This document shows positions 44,443-53,394 of a DNA stretch of 64,000 nt, piece by piece (within the stretch, counting starts at the first letter, position 1; the number at the start of each line of letters is the position of its first letter). Under the pieces are notes generated by a model that was given only the letters and a program-made list of their open reading frames with translations, made no database searches and had not been told where the DNA came from. This DNA comes from Candidatus Gastranaerophilales bacterium (GTDB lineage: Bacteria > Cyanobacteriota > Vampirovibrionia > Gastranaerophilales > Gastranaerophilaceae), in NCBI GenBank assembly GCA_944322785.1, contig CALUPW010000001.1:186001-250000 (forward strand), read 5' to 3'. Made by a program: the position numbers and the translations under genes.

Positions 44443-45246
44443 TTAAAAAGCGTAAATTATTGCTTGTAAAAGAGCCTTAAAACTTGCTTTTGCGGAATTC
44501 GTTGTTTCAATAACTTCTTCATGCGAAAGGCTCTGTCCGCCTTTTACGCCCGCTGCGGCATTTGAAATACAACTAATTCCAAGAACATTAATTCCGCAGT
44601 AATTTGCGACAATTGCCTCCGGTACTGTTGACATTCCAACCGCATCTGCCCCCATAATTCGTGCCATTTTAATTTCTGCAGGTGTTTCATAACTGGGGCC
44701 TGATGATGCAAAGTAAACTCCGTGCTGTGGCTTAATTCCGAGTTTTTCTGCACATTCATCAGCAACTTTTATCAAATCTTTTTTATAAATTTCGCTCATA
44801 TCAGGAAATCTTTCGCCAAAGTCCGCATCATTCGGGCCGATAAGCGGATTTGTACCCATAAAATTGATATGGTCGGTAATTATCATCAGATCCGAAGGTT
44901 TAAAACTTTCATTGACAGCGCCTGCTGCATTAGTCAGTATAAGATTTTTTACCCCAAGTTTTTTCATAACTTTTACGGGATACGTGATTTCCGCCATTGA
45001 ATGACCTTCGTAAAAGTGGTTTCGTCCCTGCATCATAACAACCCGTTTCCCGTTAATATTTGCAAAAACCAGACGTCCTTTGTGACCATGAACGGTTGAT
45101 TTTATAAAATTCGGGATTTCTGTATAAAACAGTGCATAATCACAGTTTTCATCAGCAAATTCACCTAATCCAGAACCAAGAATAATACCGATTTCAGGTT
45201 TAAAATTGTTTGTTTTTTCGTTTATATATTTTAACGTATCTTCCAT
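44443..45246 (-). CDS. purine nucleoside phosphorylase, trimeric type
   Basis: 267 residues from the ATG at 45246, which has GGGGAG 5 bases upstream; an in-frame ATG at 45279 is less likely. Blocks: GIILGSGLGEFAD (phosphate loop), STVHGHKGRLVF, MMQGRNHFYEGH, LTNAAGAVN, GPSYETPAEI and MSTVPEAIVANYCG. It splits inosine or guanosine with phosphate. Together with upp (46287) it indicates nucleoside salvage. Confidence 0.94.
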   Translation of the reverse strand: MEDTLKYINEKTNNFKPEIGIILGSGLGEFADENCDYALFYTEIPNFIKSTVHGHKGRLVFANINGKRVVMMQGRNHFYEGHSMAEITYPVKVMKKLGVKNLILTNAAGAVNESFKPSDLMIITDHINFMGTNPLIGPNDADFGERFPDMSEIYKKDLIKVADECAEKLGIKPQHGVYFASSGPSYETPAEIKMARIMGADAVGMSTVPEAIVANYCGINVLGISCISNAAAGVKGGQSLSHEEVIETTNSAKASFKALLQAIIYAF

Positions 45247-45281
45247 AAAAACTCCCCGGATAGAAAACTTTATACACAAAT

Positions 45282-45316
45282 ATGCACAAAAGTTTTTTAC
45301 AAAAACTTTTGTGCAT
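45282..45316. terminator. hairpin terminator after the omega-like gene
   Basis: A perfect 16-bp stem ATGCACAAAAGTTTTT / AAAAACTTTTGTGCAT with a 3-base loop; the T run lies within the stem on both strands. It separates the minus-strand genes at 45330 and 45246, so the phosphorylase would need its own promoter or readthrough. Confidence 0.75.
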
Positions 45317-45329
45317 AAATAAACTTACA

Positions 45330-45569
45330 TTAGCCTACAAGTCTGTTATCATCAGCTTCAGAGGCTTTTACCATAATAGCATGCTCTACCGGATTTTCTC
45401 TTGTATAGCCGGTATCGTAGTTTTCTTCAAACCCGAAATCATCATGAGCTTTTTTTGCCTGATTTTCATCAACAAGTTTTTTTGCCAGTTCCGCAATCTC
45501 ATAAACAAGCTGATATCTGTTATCGGTGTTTTCGTTTAAATCCCATGCTACTTTTATTATCTGTTCCAT
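45330..45569 (-). CDS. RNA polymerase omega subunit-like protein
   Basis: 79 residues. NRYQLVYEIAELAKKLVDE (17-35) and ENPVEHAIMVKASEAD (58-73) correspond in order and spacing to the omega family blocks (N-R-Y-x-L-V-x-x-x-A-x-R-A, then P-V-x-x-A-I-x-E). The middle is short. Omega aids assembly of RNA polymerase. The match is by pattern only; a small unrelated helical protein is the alternative. Confidence 0.55.
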   Translation of the reverse strand: MEQIIKVAWDLNENTDNRYQLVYEIAELAKKLVDENQAKKAHDDFGFEENYDTGYTRENPVEHAIMVKASEADDNRLVG

Positions 45570-45663
45570 ATGTAAACCTCACAATTTCAATAATATTAAT
45601 ACTATAATACAAAAAAAATTTTCGCAAGTGGCAAAAATCATGTGTTTATGTATAATTAAAGAC

Positions 45664-46290
45664 ATGGTAAAGGATTTTAAACTGCATTTTTACGCATGGA
45701 TTGAATTTTTTATATGGCTTTTAATCCTTTGTTTTGTTATTGCGGGAATTAAAATTTATCATTACCATAAAACAAAAGAGTTAAAAACATATCAAATTTT
45801 TATGCCTGATGTTGACGGTATGATAGTAGGCTCCCCCGTTAAATTTATGGGAGTTCAAGTCGGCTATATTCAAAAAATAAATATCGTAAACAATACGGTT
45901 TACGTAAAATTTGTGATAACTGAAAAGGATGTTTCAATTCCGCAGGGCTCGGTTGCAACAGTTGAATTTAACGGACTCGGCGGCTCAAAATCCCTTGAAA
46001 TAACCCAGCCTACAGAGGAAACTCTCGCCTCAGACCAGTATATTGTTATAAATCAGCCCAAACGGCTTCATGATTCAATTACGCTTTTAAATGATATGTT
46101 TGACAAAATCGGCGCAATAGGAACAAGAAGTGCTTATTTCCTTAATCAGTTTGAAACTGAAACAAAAGATATGAAAAATATAAATCCAGCAATAATTACA
46201 AGAGAAATTAACAAAGTTGATGATGTTCTTGATAGAATGGAAAAAAATAACAAAGATTTTAAAAACAGAATAAAGGAGTGGAAAAGATGA
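45664..46290 (+). CDS. MCE/MlaD-family lipid transport protein
   Basis: 208 residues from the ATG at 45664. A membrane anchor (residues 10-30) is followed by an MCE domain (FMPDVDGMIVGSPVKFMGVQVGYIQ, VATVEFNGLGGSKSLEI). The MCE ring would pass lipids between membranes, fed by an ABC transporter not present here and possibly served by the MlaA-like protein at 31308. TATAAT (45651-45656) is 7 bases before the ATG and no ribosome site is seen, so the mRNA looks leaderless. Overlaps upp by ATGA. Confidence 0.85.
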   Translation: MVKDFKLHFYAWIEFFIWLLILCFVIAGIKIYHYHKTKELKTYQIFMPDVDGMIVGSPVKFMGVQVGYIQKINIVNNTVYVKFVITEKDVSIPQGSVATVEFNGLGGSKSLEITQPTEETLASDQYIVINQPKRLHDSITLLNDMFDKIGAIGTRSAYFLNQFETETKDMKNINPAIITREINKVDDVLDRMEKNNKDFKNRIKEWKR

Positions 46291-46937
46291 ATTTAGAAAA
46301 TGTACGCATTATTTCAAACCCTGTTGTTCTCTTAAATTTGTGCACAATGCGTGACAAAAACACGGACAGTCAGGGGGTGCGGATTGCAACAAGAAAAATT
46401 ACGAGAAGTCTTTTATATGAAGCTTCAAAGAACCTTCCTCTTGTGGAAAAGGAAATCACAACCCCGATAACAACTTTTAAGGCAAAAACAATAGACCCCG
46501 GCATCAATATCATAATTTCACCGATTTTGAGAGCGGGGCTTATTTTTACTGATGAAGCGATTGATATTTTACCGCAAGCCTGCATCCGGCATATAGGAAT
46601 GTACAGAGATGAAAAAACTCTTAAGCCGGTCTGGTATTATAATAAGGTTCCTATGGCTGCGCCAAATCCGGAAAAATTTTATATTTATATAACAGATCCC
46701 ATGCTGGCAACCGGAAATTCTCTGCTTGAAGCCATAAAACTTTATGCAGACAAGGGAATTCCCATTAAAAACATCAAATGTATATGTATAATTGCAGCTC
46801 CGCAGGGGATTGAAAATATTCAGAAACATTTTCCGGATATCGAAATTATAACAGCTGCAGTTGATGAAACGCTTAATGAAAAAGGTTATATTGTTCCTGG
46901 AATGGGTGATGCCGGCGATAGAATTTTTAATACATAG
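46287..46937 (+). CDS. upp: uracil phosphoribosyltransferase
   Basis: 216 residues from the ATG at 46287 (GGAG 9 bases upstream). Blocks: TRKITRSLLYEASKNLP, ISPILRAGLIFTDEAIDILP (uracil side), DPMLATGNSLLEAIKLY (PRPP loop) and IVPGMGDAGDRIF. It makes UMP from uracil and PRPP. It is coupled to the MCE gene by ATGA, an unexpected operon pairing. Confidence 0.95.
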   Translation: MNLENVRIISNPVVLLNLCTMRDKNTDSQGVRIATRKITRSLLYEASKNLPLVEKEITTPITTFKAKTIDPGINIIISPILRAGLIFTDEAIDILPQACIRHIGMYRDEKTLKPVWYYNKVPMAAPNPEKFYIYITDPMLATGNSLLEAIKLYADKGIPIKNIKCICIIAAPQGIENIQKHFPDIEIITAAVDETLNEKGYIVPGMGDAGDRIFNT

Positions 46938-46967
46938 TTGATTTGTAAATAAATGTTACAAAACAAA

Positions 46968-47002
46968 ACGGCACTTTTTAAAGTTTAAATGAAAAGTGCC
47001 GT
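46968..47002 (+). terminator. terminator of the MCE-upp operon
   Basis: ACGGCACTTTT (46968-46978) pairs perfectly with AAAAGTGCCGT (46992-47002); a weak T-rich tail follows. Confidence 0.7.
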
Positions 47003-47036
47003 AATTTATTTGTGTATAAAGTGTAGGAATATTTTT

Positions 47037-48407
47037 ATGTCTGATTTCGATTACAACAATATATTTCCTATAAATTTACAGGATCTTATATTTCAAGCAC
47101 GTAAGAAAACTTATAAGGCCGAATATCTTGCGGAATATCCTCTCAAACAGGGTAAAGGCTGGCGAAGTATTGCCTCAAAATTTATTATTTCCAAAAAGGA
47201 TTTTATAAAAAACAATCCGCAACTGAAAAAGTATTTTGAGAATGAAACACTTTCAATTCCTGTAGGAACAAAGTTTAATGTCCCCGGTCACAAGGCACAA
47301 AAAGGTGATACTGCCGAAACTATTGCCGCAAAATACGGAATGACCGTAAAAGAATTTTTGCAACTCAATAATATGGACAATAAAACATCAAAAGTTTTGC
47401 AAGACAGGATATACTATGTATTTTCTCAACCTTCCCAAGCATTTAAGAAAAACTGTGCACGCATGGAAGATATGCAAAGAGCCGCACTTGATATAAAACC
47501 GCCTCTTGCACCTCCGGATGAAATCAGAACGGCATCAAAATCAGTTGCTCCGGCTAAGACAGAGGAAACAATACCGCCGTTAAGGGCACCGGAATTGACG
47601 CCTCAAGAGATTAATGCAAAAGTCAAATCCGTTTCGACAAAATCGGATGTTTGTAAGGTAACCGGAATAAGTATGGATTTTATAGATAAACTTATAGCTT
47701 TTGAAGGTGTAAAAAGACAGCTTGATGAGGATCCAATTTCACGGCCGATTGTCGGAATCGGGCATGATCTTGCCTGTCGTTCAAAAGATGAACTTGAAAA
47801 GTACAGAAAGTTGAAAGCCAGAGGTTATGAACTTTCCGATAAAGAGATGTATCAGCTTCTTGCAAAGGATATTTTTGAAGCACAGGCGGGTATAAAAAAG
47901 GTATTTAAAGAAGAATATGATATGCTTAGTAAAAAGCAGAAAGAAGCTTTAATTGATTTAACTTTTAATATAGGGCCAAGTGCGCTTGCAAAAAGCAAAA
48001 AACTTATAAAAAATATAAAAGAGGGCTGTAAACATCTTCACAAAAATCCTAAAAAAGCAGCAGCATGTTTTTATAATGCTGCAATGGAATTTGATCACAG
48101 AGTCGGAGGCGGAAAAGTTCTTCCGGGACTCTGCAAAAGAAGAATTAACGACATGATGATTTTTACGGGACAAAAACCCTCGCAAATGCCGCGGAAAGTT
48201 CTTGAAAAACTTTATGAAAACTATGCCAAAGGGCTTTATGCCGCTGAAAACAAGACTGAATTTTTCAGAACGGCAAATGAACTTATGGATTGTAAACTGA
48301 TAAAAAATAAACATGGCAGAATTGAAACAGCCGCAATACAAAAACCGACATTTTTAGTTGCAAACAATCGTAACAGAACAACAGACGTAATCGTAAAGAG
48401 TTCTTAA
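47037..48407 (+). CDS. LysM domain protein with T4-type lysozyme (GH24) domain
   Basis: 456 residues from the ATG at 47037. A LysM repeat (HKAQKGDTAETIAAKYGMTV, about 80-125) is followed by a proline-rich linker and, from about residue 210, a phage-type lysozyme domain: LIAFEGVKR with the general acid Glu223, an Asp nine positions later, and GIGHD. The Thr of the E-8x-D-5x-T catalytic triad is replaced by Ile. The helical remainder (KKQKEALIDLTFNIGPSAL) is conserved. No signal peptide is visible. It may cut its own cell wall or be a domesticated phage enzyme. Confidence 0.8.
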   Translation: MSDFDYNNIFPINLQDLIFQARKKTYKAEYLAEYPLKQGKGWRSIASKFIISKKDFIKNNPQLKKYFENETLSIPVGTKFNVPGHKAQKGDTAETIAAKYGMTVKEFLQLNNMDNKTSKVLQDRIYYVFSQPSQAFKKNCARMEDMQRAALDIKPPLAPPDEIRTASKSVAPAKTEETIPPLRAPELTPQEINAKVKSVSTKSDVCKVTGISMDFIDKLIAFEGVKRQLDEDPISRPIVGIGHDLACRSKDELEKYRKLKARGYELSDKEMYQLLAKDIFEAQAGIKKVFKEEYDMLSKKQKEALIDLTFNIGPSALAKSKKLIKNIKEGCKHLHKNPKKAAACFYNAAMEFDHRVGGGKVLPGLCKRRINDMMIFTGQKPSQMPRKVLEKLYENYAKGLYAAENKTEFFRTANELMDCKLIKNKHGRIETAAIQKPTFLVANNRNRTTDVIVKSS

Positions 48408-49351
48408 ACAACAACAATTTCGCCGACGATTTCGCCGTGAAGAGTTTTTATAAGATTGTCAAAGGGTATATCTGCCCAGTGAAGATTTTTTAAAGATTTT
48501 ATAACAACGGCTTCACGTGCTTTCATATCACAATCACTTATTTTTACAACAAAAGCTTCCTGTTTTTCTATATTTACGGCAATACAAAGCCCGCCTGCCC
48601 CGACTTTTGCAATTATATTATTTGAGTTTTGAATAATTTTTGTATCAAGTCTGTTTTCGCCGCCGATAAGATAAGGTTGATTTAAAAAAGCATTTGTAAT
48701 TTTTTGATATCTCGGATTCGTAAAAATATTCAGATATCCGAAAAGCATGTTTTCAAGCGGCATTGACATGATAGGAACACCACAGCCGTCTTTAGTTAAA
48801 GGAAATCTATGATTAAGCCGGCAGAGTTCTGTTATTTTTTCTTTTATTTTTATTTGAAGCGGGTGTTCAAAACTGTCATAGCTTGCCATATTCCATCCGT
48901 TCATTTTGCAAAGTCCAAGCATCATAATGTGTTTGCCAGCACAATTGTTATGCAAAACTGTTTCTTTTTCATCATTTAAAAGCATTTCTTGTTGTTTTGT
49001 TCGTGATAGAGGTTTGTGAATCCCGCATTTCAAATAACTTTCATCAAGTCCGATTTTGTTTAACAGACTTTTTTCGACTTCAATATGAACATCTTCACCG
49101 GCATGGGATGCACAACATATTGCGATTTCTTGCTCGGTCATATTATATTTGATATCCATTCCGTAATCTATCAAAAGCGCTGCCTGTAAAGGTTTTGCGC
49201 ATGAGCGGAGATAAAACGGATAATGACCGGTTTCACCGGTATATTCAATTATTCGTTCTCTGTCAGCCAGCATCCGAAAACCGACGTGTTCTTCCTCTAC
49301 TAATGTTCCACGTAAATATTTTACTAAAATTTCAGGTCTGGGGTTAAACAT
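48404..49351 (-). CDS. L-asparaginase II family protein
   Basis: 315 residues of the asparaginase II family (plant-like type, distinct from AnsA/AnsB). Blocks: YLRSCAKPLQA, CASHAGEDVHIEVEKSLL, LHNNCAGKHIMMLGL and KDGCGVPIMSMPL. It hydrolyses asparagine, feeding nitrogen and aspartate metabolism. Overlaps the upstream gene by 8 bases and converges on the lysozyme gene with a 4-base overlap. Confidence 0.85.
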   Translation of the reverse strand: MFNPRPEILVKYLRGTLVEEEHVGFRMLADRERIIEYTGETGHYPFYLRSCAKPLQAALLIDYGMDIKYNMTEQEIAICCASHAGEDVHIEVEKSLLNKIGLDESYLKCGIHKPLSRTKQQEMLLNDEKETVLHNNCAGKHIMMLGLCKMNGWNMASYDSFEHPLQIKIKEKITELCRLNHRFPLTKDGCGVPIMSMPLENMLFGYLNIFTNPRYQKITNAFLNQPYLIGGENRLDTKIIQNSNNIIAKVGAGGLCIAVNIEKQEAFVVKISDCDMKAREAVVIKSLKNLHWADIPFDNLIKTLHGEIVGEIVVV

Positions 49352-50114
49352 TTCTTTTCACCAATTTTAATAACTGTATAAGTTTTTCTTTTAATTTTTT
49401 ATTTTCTTTTTTTAATTCCTCAATCTCTGCGGAGGTCTTTTCTCCGGCGTTTTGAAAAGTTCTTGCCGTATCCGGAACCATATTGTAATCAAGAATAAAT
49501 CTTTTTTTTGCTTCTTCTTTTAAAAGAAATATTACTTTAAAATCATCTTTTTTTACCATATCCATCGTGTCAAGAACTTCTACAAATTTAAGATGTTTTC
49601 CGTTGCAATCGTCGATTTTTTTCTGTTCATCCAGTGCTTCCTGAACCTGCTGAATAGTTAAGGTTTTATTTTTCCTTAAATATTCGCCTGTTTTTAATTT
49701 GCCGGAGATAAATCCCGCCATTGCATAAGCTTCTGCAGACTCAGGCATTTCAAGATATTTCTGTTCAATACAGAACATGAAATATTTTGCCGCTTCCTCC
49801 ATTGTTAAAAACATGTTTAGAGAAATCTCAATAATTGAATATCCTTTTTCACAAAGATTTAAAAAATTGTATATGTTTGTATCCAATCCGTTTTTTCGTT
49901 CAAGCAACTCGTTTTTCCCATTAAACGTCAAAATCGGAACGTGCAGAGAAAACATATCACTTGATGAAGTGTCTAAAAATTCCGCACAACAGTTCTTTTC
50001 CATGTCTTCTTTTAATTTAATATAAAGAACCTGCTTTACCCAGAGGGGAAGTTCGGTAAGTTTTGCAAGATATAATTCAAAAATATTCTTTTTCAAAGTG
50101 TGTTTGCCTCTCAT
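49344..50114 (-). CDS. unknown helical protein with MshEN-like segment and C-terminal coiled coil
   Basis: 256 residues. The family is not recognised. The segment NKTLTIQQVQEALDEQKKID then KFVEVLDTMDMVKKDDFKVI has the shape of the MshEN/type II secretion ATPase N-terminal repeats (L-T-x-x-Q-L-x-x-A-L-x-x-Q). It ends in a Glu/Lys-rich coiled coil (EIEELKKENKKLKEKLIQLL). Its position coupled to asparaginase II is unexplained. I take the ATG at 50114; a TTG just before is also in frame. Confidence 0.55.
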   Translation of the reverse strand: MRGKHTLKKNIFELYLAKLTELPLWVKQVLYIKLKEDMEKNCCAEFLDTSSSDMFSLHVPILTFNGKNELLERKNGLDTNIYNFLNLCEKGYSIIEISLNMFLTMEEAAKYFMFCIEQKYLEMPESAEAYAMAGFISGKLKTGEYLRKNKTLTIQQVQEALDEQKKIDDCNGKHLKFVEVLDTMDMVKKDDFKVIFLLKEEAKKRFILDYNMVPDTARTFQNAGEKTSAEIEELKKENKKLKEKLIQLLKLVKRNV

Positions 50115-50299
50115 CAAGTTTGGATTTGAACTTTAAAATAATATCACATAAATTCCTGTTTTGCTATGGTGTTAAGATATTTAAACTCCGTAAAATACCG
50201 TAATTCAACTTATTTGGCCGCAAAAAAATCCCCTTTTCTTCCTATTGATTTAGTTTTTAAATAATTGTAAAATAACAGTATTGGATAGGAGACATAGTT

Positions 50300-51508
50300 A
50301 TGGAAAATGAAAACAAATCAGAACTGGTTAAAAAAATAATCGTTCTTGTTCTTACATTAATCGGATTTATCACAACAATTAAACTGGCAATCATATATTA
50401 TAATGCAAATTTTAATCCGTATGCGCTTCCAAGTTTTTGTTCAGTTGATGAATTCATAGACTGCGATGGTGTTGCAAAAACTCCCGAATCTCAATTTTTC
50501 GGAATCCCTCTTGCATACTGGGGATTGTTTTTGTATTCTTTTATTACAATGCTTGTATTTGCACCAAAACTTAAAAACTTTAAACTCTTAAGATTTCTTG
50601 AAGTCTTTAAAAATCCGCTTGATTACATAACGGCACTGGGCACTATTTCATTTGCAATCAGTATGGTGCTTTTGTGCATAAGTTTGTTTGAAATCAATAA
50701 ACTTTGTGTTTTATGCGCATGTACTTATGTAATTGATTTGTTAATTGCACTTGTTGCGGCAGACTATAAAAACGGCGGATTTATCAAAGCTTTCAAAAAC
50801 AGTTTTGTTGACTTTTTTGATGCATTAAAGATTAAAAAATATTTAATTGCATTTATTATTGTTGCAGCTGCGGCGGCAGGATTTTTAACATATACGACAA
50901 AATCATTTATTTTTACTCCGCAGTTGAAAAATCAGAGTGTTTTTGCTGAATTCGTAAGAACAAAACACAACAAATATGCAGTAAAAGGTAATGTTCTCGG
51001 TAATGAAGACGGAACGGTTATTATATATTCATTTACGGATTACAGATGCGGTATCTGCTGTGCTTATAACATTATGATTCACAAATTAATAAGAGAATTT
51101 AAAAATGTTAAAGTTGTTCACAAAAATCTTCCGCTTGATATGGAATGCAACAAATATTTGGGACAACCGTTCCATGTCGGGTCATGTACAATGGCAAGAT
51201 ATGCGCTTGCTGCAGAAAAACAGGGCAAATTCTGGGACATCAATTCCGTATTTTTTGAAAAACAGCCGGATAACGAAGAAGAAATTCTTGAAATTGCGAA
51301 AAGACTGAGACTTGATATTGAAAAACTTCAGGCTGATGCAAACAGTTTTGCGGTCAGAAAACAAATCGAATCCGAAATTGAGGAAGCAGCTTCAAAAGGT
51401 ATCAACGGAACCCCCACAACTGAAATTAACGGAAAACTTTATGTTGGAATCAAACCTTATGACGAATTCAAAAAAATACTTATTGAAGCAGGAGCAGAAG
51501 AAAAATAA
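50300..51508 (+). CDS. VKOR-DsbA fusion for disulfide bond formation
   Basis: 402 residues. The N-terminal half has four to five membrane helices with the vitamin K epoxide reductase cysteines: loop pair in SFCSVDEFIDCDG and the quinone-side CVLCAC motif. The C-terminal half is a DsbA-like thioredoxin domain in the periplasm with CGICC in YRCGICCAYN and the cis-proline GTPTTE. The VKOR part reoxidises the thioredoxin part using quinone. This fusion is typical of cyanobacteria and some other bacteria. ATAGGAG precedes the ATG region. Its end overlaps queH. Confidence 0.9.
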   Translation: MENENKSELVKKIIVLVLTLIGFITTIKLAIIYYNANFNPYALPSFCSVDEFIDCDGVAKTPESQFFGIPLAYWGLFLYSFITMLVFAPKLKNFKLLRFLEVFKNPLDYITALGTISFAISMVLLCISLFEINKLCVLCACTYVIDLLIALVAADYKNGGFIKAFKNSFVDFFDALKIKKYLIAFIIVAAAAAGFLTYTTKSFIFTPQLKNQSVFAEFVRTKHNKYAVKGNVLGNEDGTVIIYSFTDYRCGICCAYNIMIHKLIREFKNVKVVHKNLPLDMECNKYLGQPFHVGSCTMARYALAAEKQGKFWDINSVFFEKQPDNEEEILEIAKRLRLDIEKLQADANSFAVRKQIESEIEEAASKGINGTPTTEINGKLYVGIKPYDEFKKILIEAGAEEK

Positions 51509-52040
51509 TTCAACTATTTTGCTTCACGCCTGTTGTGGAATATGTTCATCATATCCCGTATCTTATTTACAAGATGCGGGATTTGATGTTGTTGTATATT
51601 TTTACAATCCGAATATCTATCCTGATACGGAATACAAAAAGCGCCTTGAGGCAGAAAGAACTTTATGTTCTCATTTTGGGGTTTGGCTGATTGAGGAAAA
51701 TTATAATCCTGAGGAATTTTTTGATTATGTAAAAGGCTTTGAGAATGAACCTGAAAAGGGATTGAGGTGTGACAAATGTTTTGAACTGCGCCTTCAAAAA
51801 ACTGCAGAAAAAGCTAAAGAATTAGCCATAACGGATTTTACCACATCAATTGTAATCAGTCCGCACAAAAATTTCCAAAAACTCGCCAAAATAGGTACCG
51901 AAATTGCCGAAAAAGAAAACTTAAATTTTCTGGCGGTTGATTTTAAAAAGAAAGACGGATTTTTAAAAACTAATAAAATAGCAAATTCATTATCTTTATA
52001 CCGTCAGAATTACTGCGGCTGCAAATTCAGTATGCGATAA
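51459..52040 (+). CDS. queH: epoxyqueuosine reductase QueH
   Basis: About 193 residues. LLHACCGICSSYPVSYLQDAG at the start, GLRCDKCFELRLQKTAEKA in the middle and YCGCKFSMR at the end are the conserved QueH (DUF208) cysteine blocks for its iron-sulfur cluster and iron site. It makes queuosine at tRNA position 34 by removing the epoxide. I choose the ATG at 51459, inside the end of the VKOR-DsbA gene (50-base overlap); the longer frame from 51312 lies out of phase inside that gene and is unlikely. An AGGAG at 51490 might serve another, non-ATG, start. Confidence 0.85.
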   Translation: MTNSKKYLLKQEQKKNNSTILLHACCGICSSYPVSYLQDAGFDVVVYFYNPNIYPDTEYKKRLEAERTLCSHFGVWLIEENYNPEEFFDYVKGFENEPEKGLRCDKCFELRLQKTAEKAKELAITDFTTSIVISPHKNFQKLAKIGTEIAEKENLNFLAVDFKKKDGFLKTNKIANSLSLYRQNYCGCKFSMR

Positions 52041-52044
52041 TTGT

Positions 52045-52347
52045 CTAAAGTATTGAGCAGATATTACGATAGTTTGATAGAAATCTTACAATGTATAATT
52101 TCCCGCCGGATACCGAATATACAATTAAATAATTTGTCATGAACGGTAGAAATAATATCTCATAATTTCCTGAAAGTTCTGGTCTTCTTTTTCCTATTCC
52201 GGGATAAAATGATAAATTAACAAAAGCTTTTCGTAATTTTTTAACAAAATCCTTTGATGCATTTTTATTGTTCTCTGCAATAAATTTTTTAATTTGTATT
52301 ATATCGTTCTGAGCCTTTTCTGTTATTATAATTTCAAGTTTATTCAT
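52045..52347 (-). CDS. ParE/RelE-type toxin
   Basis: About 100 residues from the ATG at 52347. KLEIIITEKAQNDIIQIKKFI and YPGIGKRRPELSGNYEILFLPFMTNYLIVY match the ParE fold. It would poison gyrase or, if RelE-like, cut mRNA. The start lies within the end of the antitoxin frame (8-base overlap), so translation is coupled. It is convergent to queH with only 4 bases between. Confidence 0.85.
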   Translation of the reverse strand: MNKLEIIITEKAQNDIIQIKKFIAENNKNASKDFVKKLRKAFVNLSFYPGIGKRRPELSGNYEILFLPFMTNYLIVYSVSGGKLYIVRFLSNYRNICSIL

Positions 52348-52585
52348 CTGTTTCAATCATTTTGTCCATAAACCCAAGTCCGTCATGAATACGTCCGGTT
52401 TTAATGTCTTCAACACCATCGGCAATATCATTTTTAAGATTTTTGATTTCATCGGGAGTTACTGAAATACTGGAAATAGCAATACTTATAGTTTCATTTA
52501 TTGCTTCATTTATAGAGTTATAAATCCCTGCAGCAATTTGTTCTTTAATAAATTTTTCATTGCTTGGTGATAATGATATGTCCAC
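52340..52585 (-). CDS. ParD-type antitoxin
   Basis: 81 residues. MDISLSPSNEKFIKEQIAAG followed by YNSINEAINETIS is the ribbon-helix-helix start of ParD/CopG antitoxins; the acidic tail (DEIKNLKNDIADGVEDIKTG) would wrap the toxin. It is normally an autorepressor of its own operon. Confidence 0.8.
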   Translation of the reverse strand: MDISLSPSNEKFIKEQIAAGIYNSINEAINETISIAISSISVTPDEIKNLKNDIADGVEDIKTGRIHDGLGFMDKMIETDE

Positions 52586-52702
52586 TAAATACTCCTATGT
52601 TATGTATCAACTAAATTATAACAAATTTAATACGGAATTTCAATAAAAATAAATTTTCATGCTAAAATGTTTTTGCAGTAAAGATTAGGGAGAGTTTAAA
52701 AA

Positions 52703-53284
52703 GTGCATGAAATTCTTGTAAAAATTAACGATTTATTTCAGTCATGGGGTGTTATGGGGCTTGCACTCAATTCATTTATCGAAAGTTTTTTTCTTGTTCC
52801 GCCTCCGGATATTCTTTTGATTTCCATGGATCTTGCAAAACCTGAAAAATCACTTTATTATGCGACAATATGTACTATTGCATCAGCCTTTGGCGGAGCT
52901 TTCGGGTATTTAATCGGGTATGTAGGCGGGCGTCCTGTGTTCAACTTTTTGTTCAGAAACAAGCATGAACAATTTGAAAATGTCGAAAAACTTTATGCAA
53001 AATACGGTTCATTTGCCGTTTTCTTTTCTGCATTTACGCCCATTCCTTATAAAATTTTTACAATCGCAAGCGGTATTTTGAATATGAATTTCTGGAAATT
53101 TATGATTGCAAGTTTTCTGGGCAGAGGCATGAGATTTTATCTTGTGAGTATTGTTCTTATGCTGTTCGGTGAAACAATCAAGCACTATATTGAATGGGTA
53201 ATTTTAGCTGTTACGCTCCTTATCATTCTTTTCTTTGTTGTTTTATACAAAAAACGACATATGTTTAAAAATGACAGTAATTAA
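52703..53284 (+). CDS. DedA/YqaA-type membrane protein (VTT domain)
   Basis: 193 residues with about five membrane segments. GVMGLALNSFIESFFLVPPPDILL, then FGGAFGYLIGYVGGRPVFNF and FTPIPYKIFTIASGILNM are the VTT/SNARE-associated conserved parts (E near the first helix, G-rich loop, F-T-P-x-P). The family is linked to lipid flipping (undecaprenyl phosphate, phosphatidylethanolamine). It starts at GTG 52703, with AGGGAG upstream. Confidence 0.85.
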   Translation: MHEILVKINDLFQSWGVMGLALNSFIESFFLVPPPDILLISMDLAKPEKSLYYATICTIASAFGGAFGYLIGYVGGRPVFNFLFRNKHEQFENVEKLYAKYGSFAVFFSAFTPIPYKIFTIASGILNMNFWKFMIASFLGRGMRFYLVSIVLMLFGETIKHYIEWVILAVTLLIILFFVVLYKKRHMFKNDSN

Positions 53285-53394
53285 TTTCATATATTTATAT
53301 TAGTGTATATTTTGCAAAAAAGATATATAATAAAATAAATCAGTATTTGATTTGGTATGAAAAATCATTAAAATTAAGAAAAAGGATGATTAAG

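Noticed and set aside
51312-51458. longer N-terminus for QueH
   Set aside because: The extension reads out of frame inside the thioredoxin domain of the VKOR-DsbA gene, while QueH homologues start close to the LLHACCGIC block.
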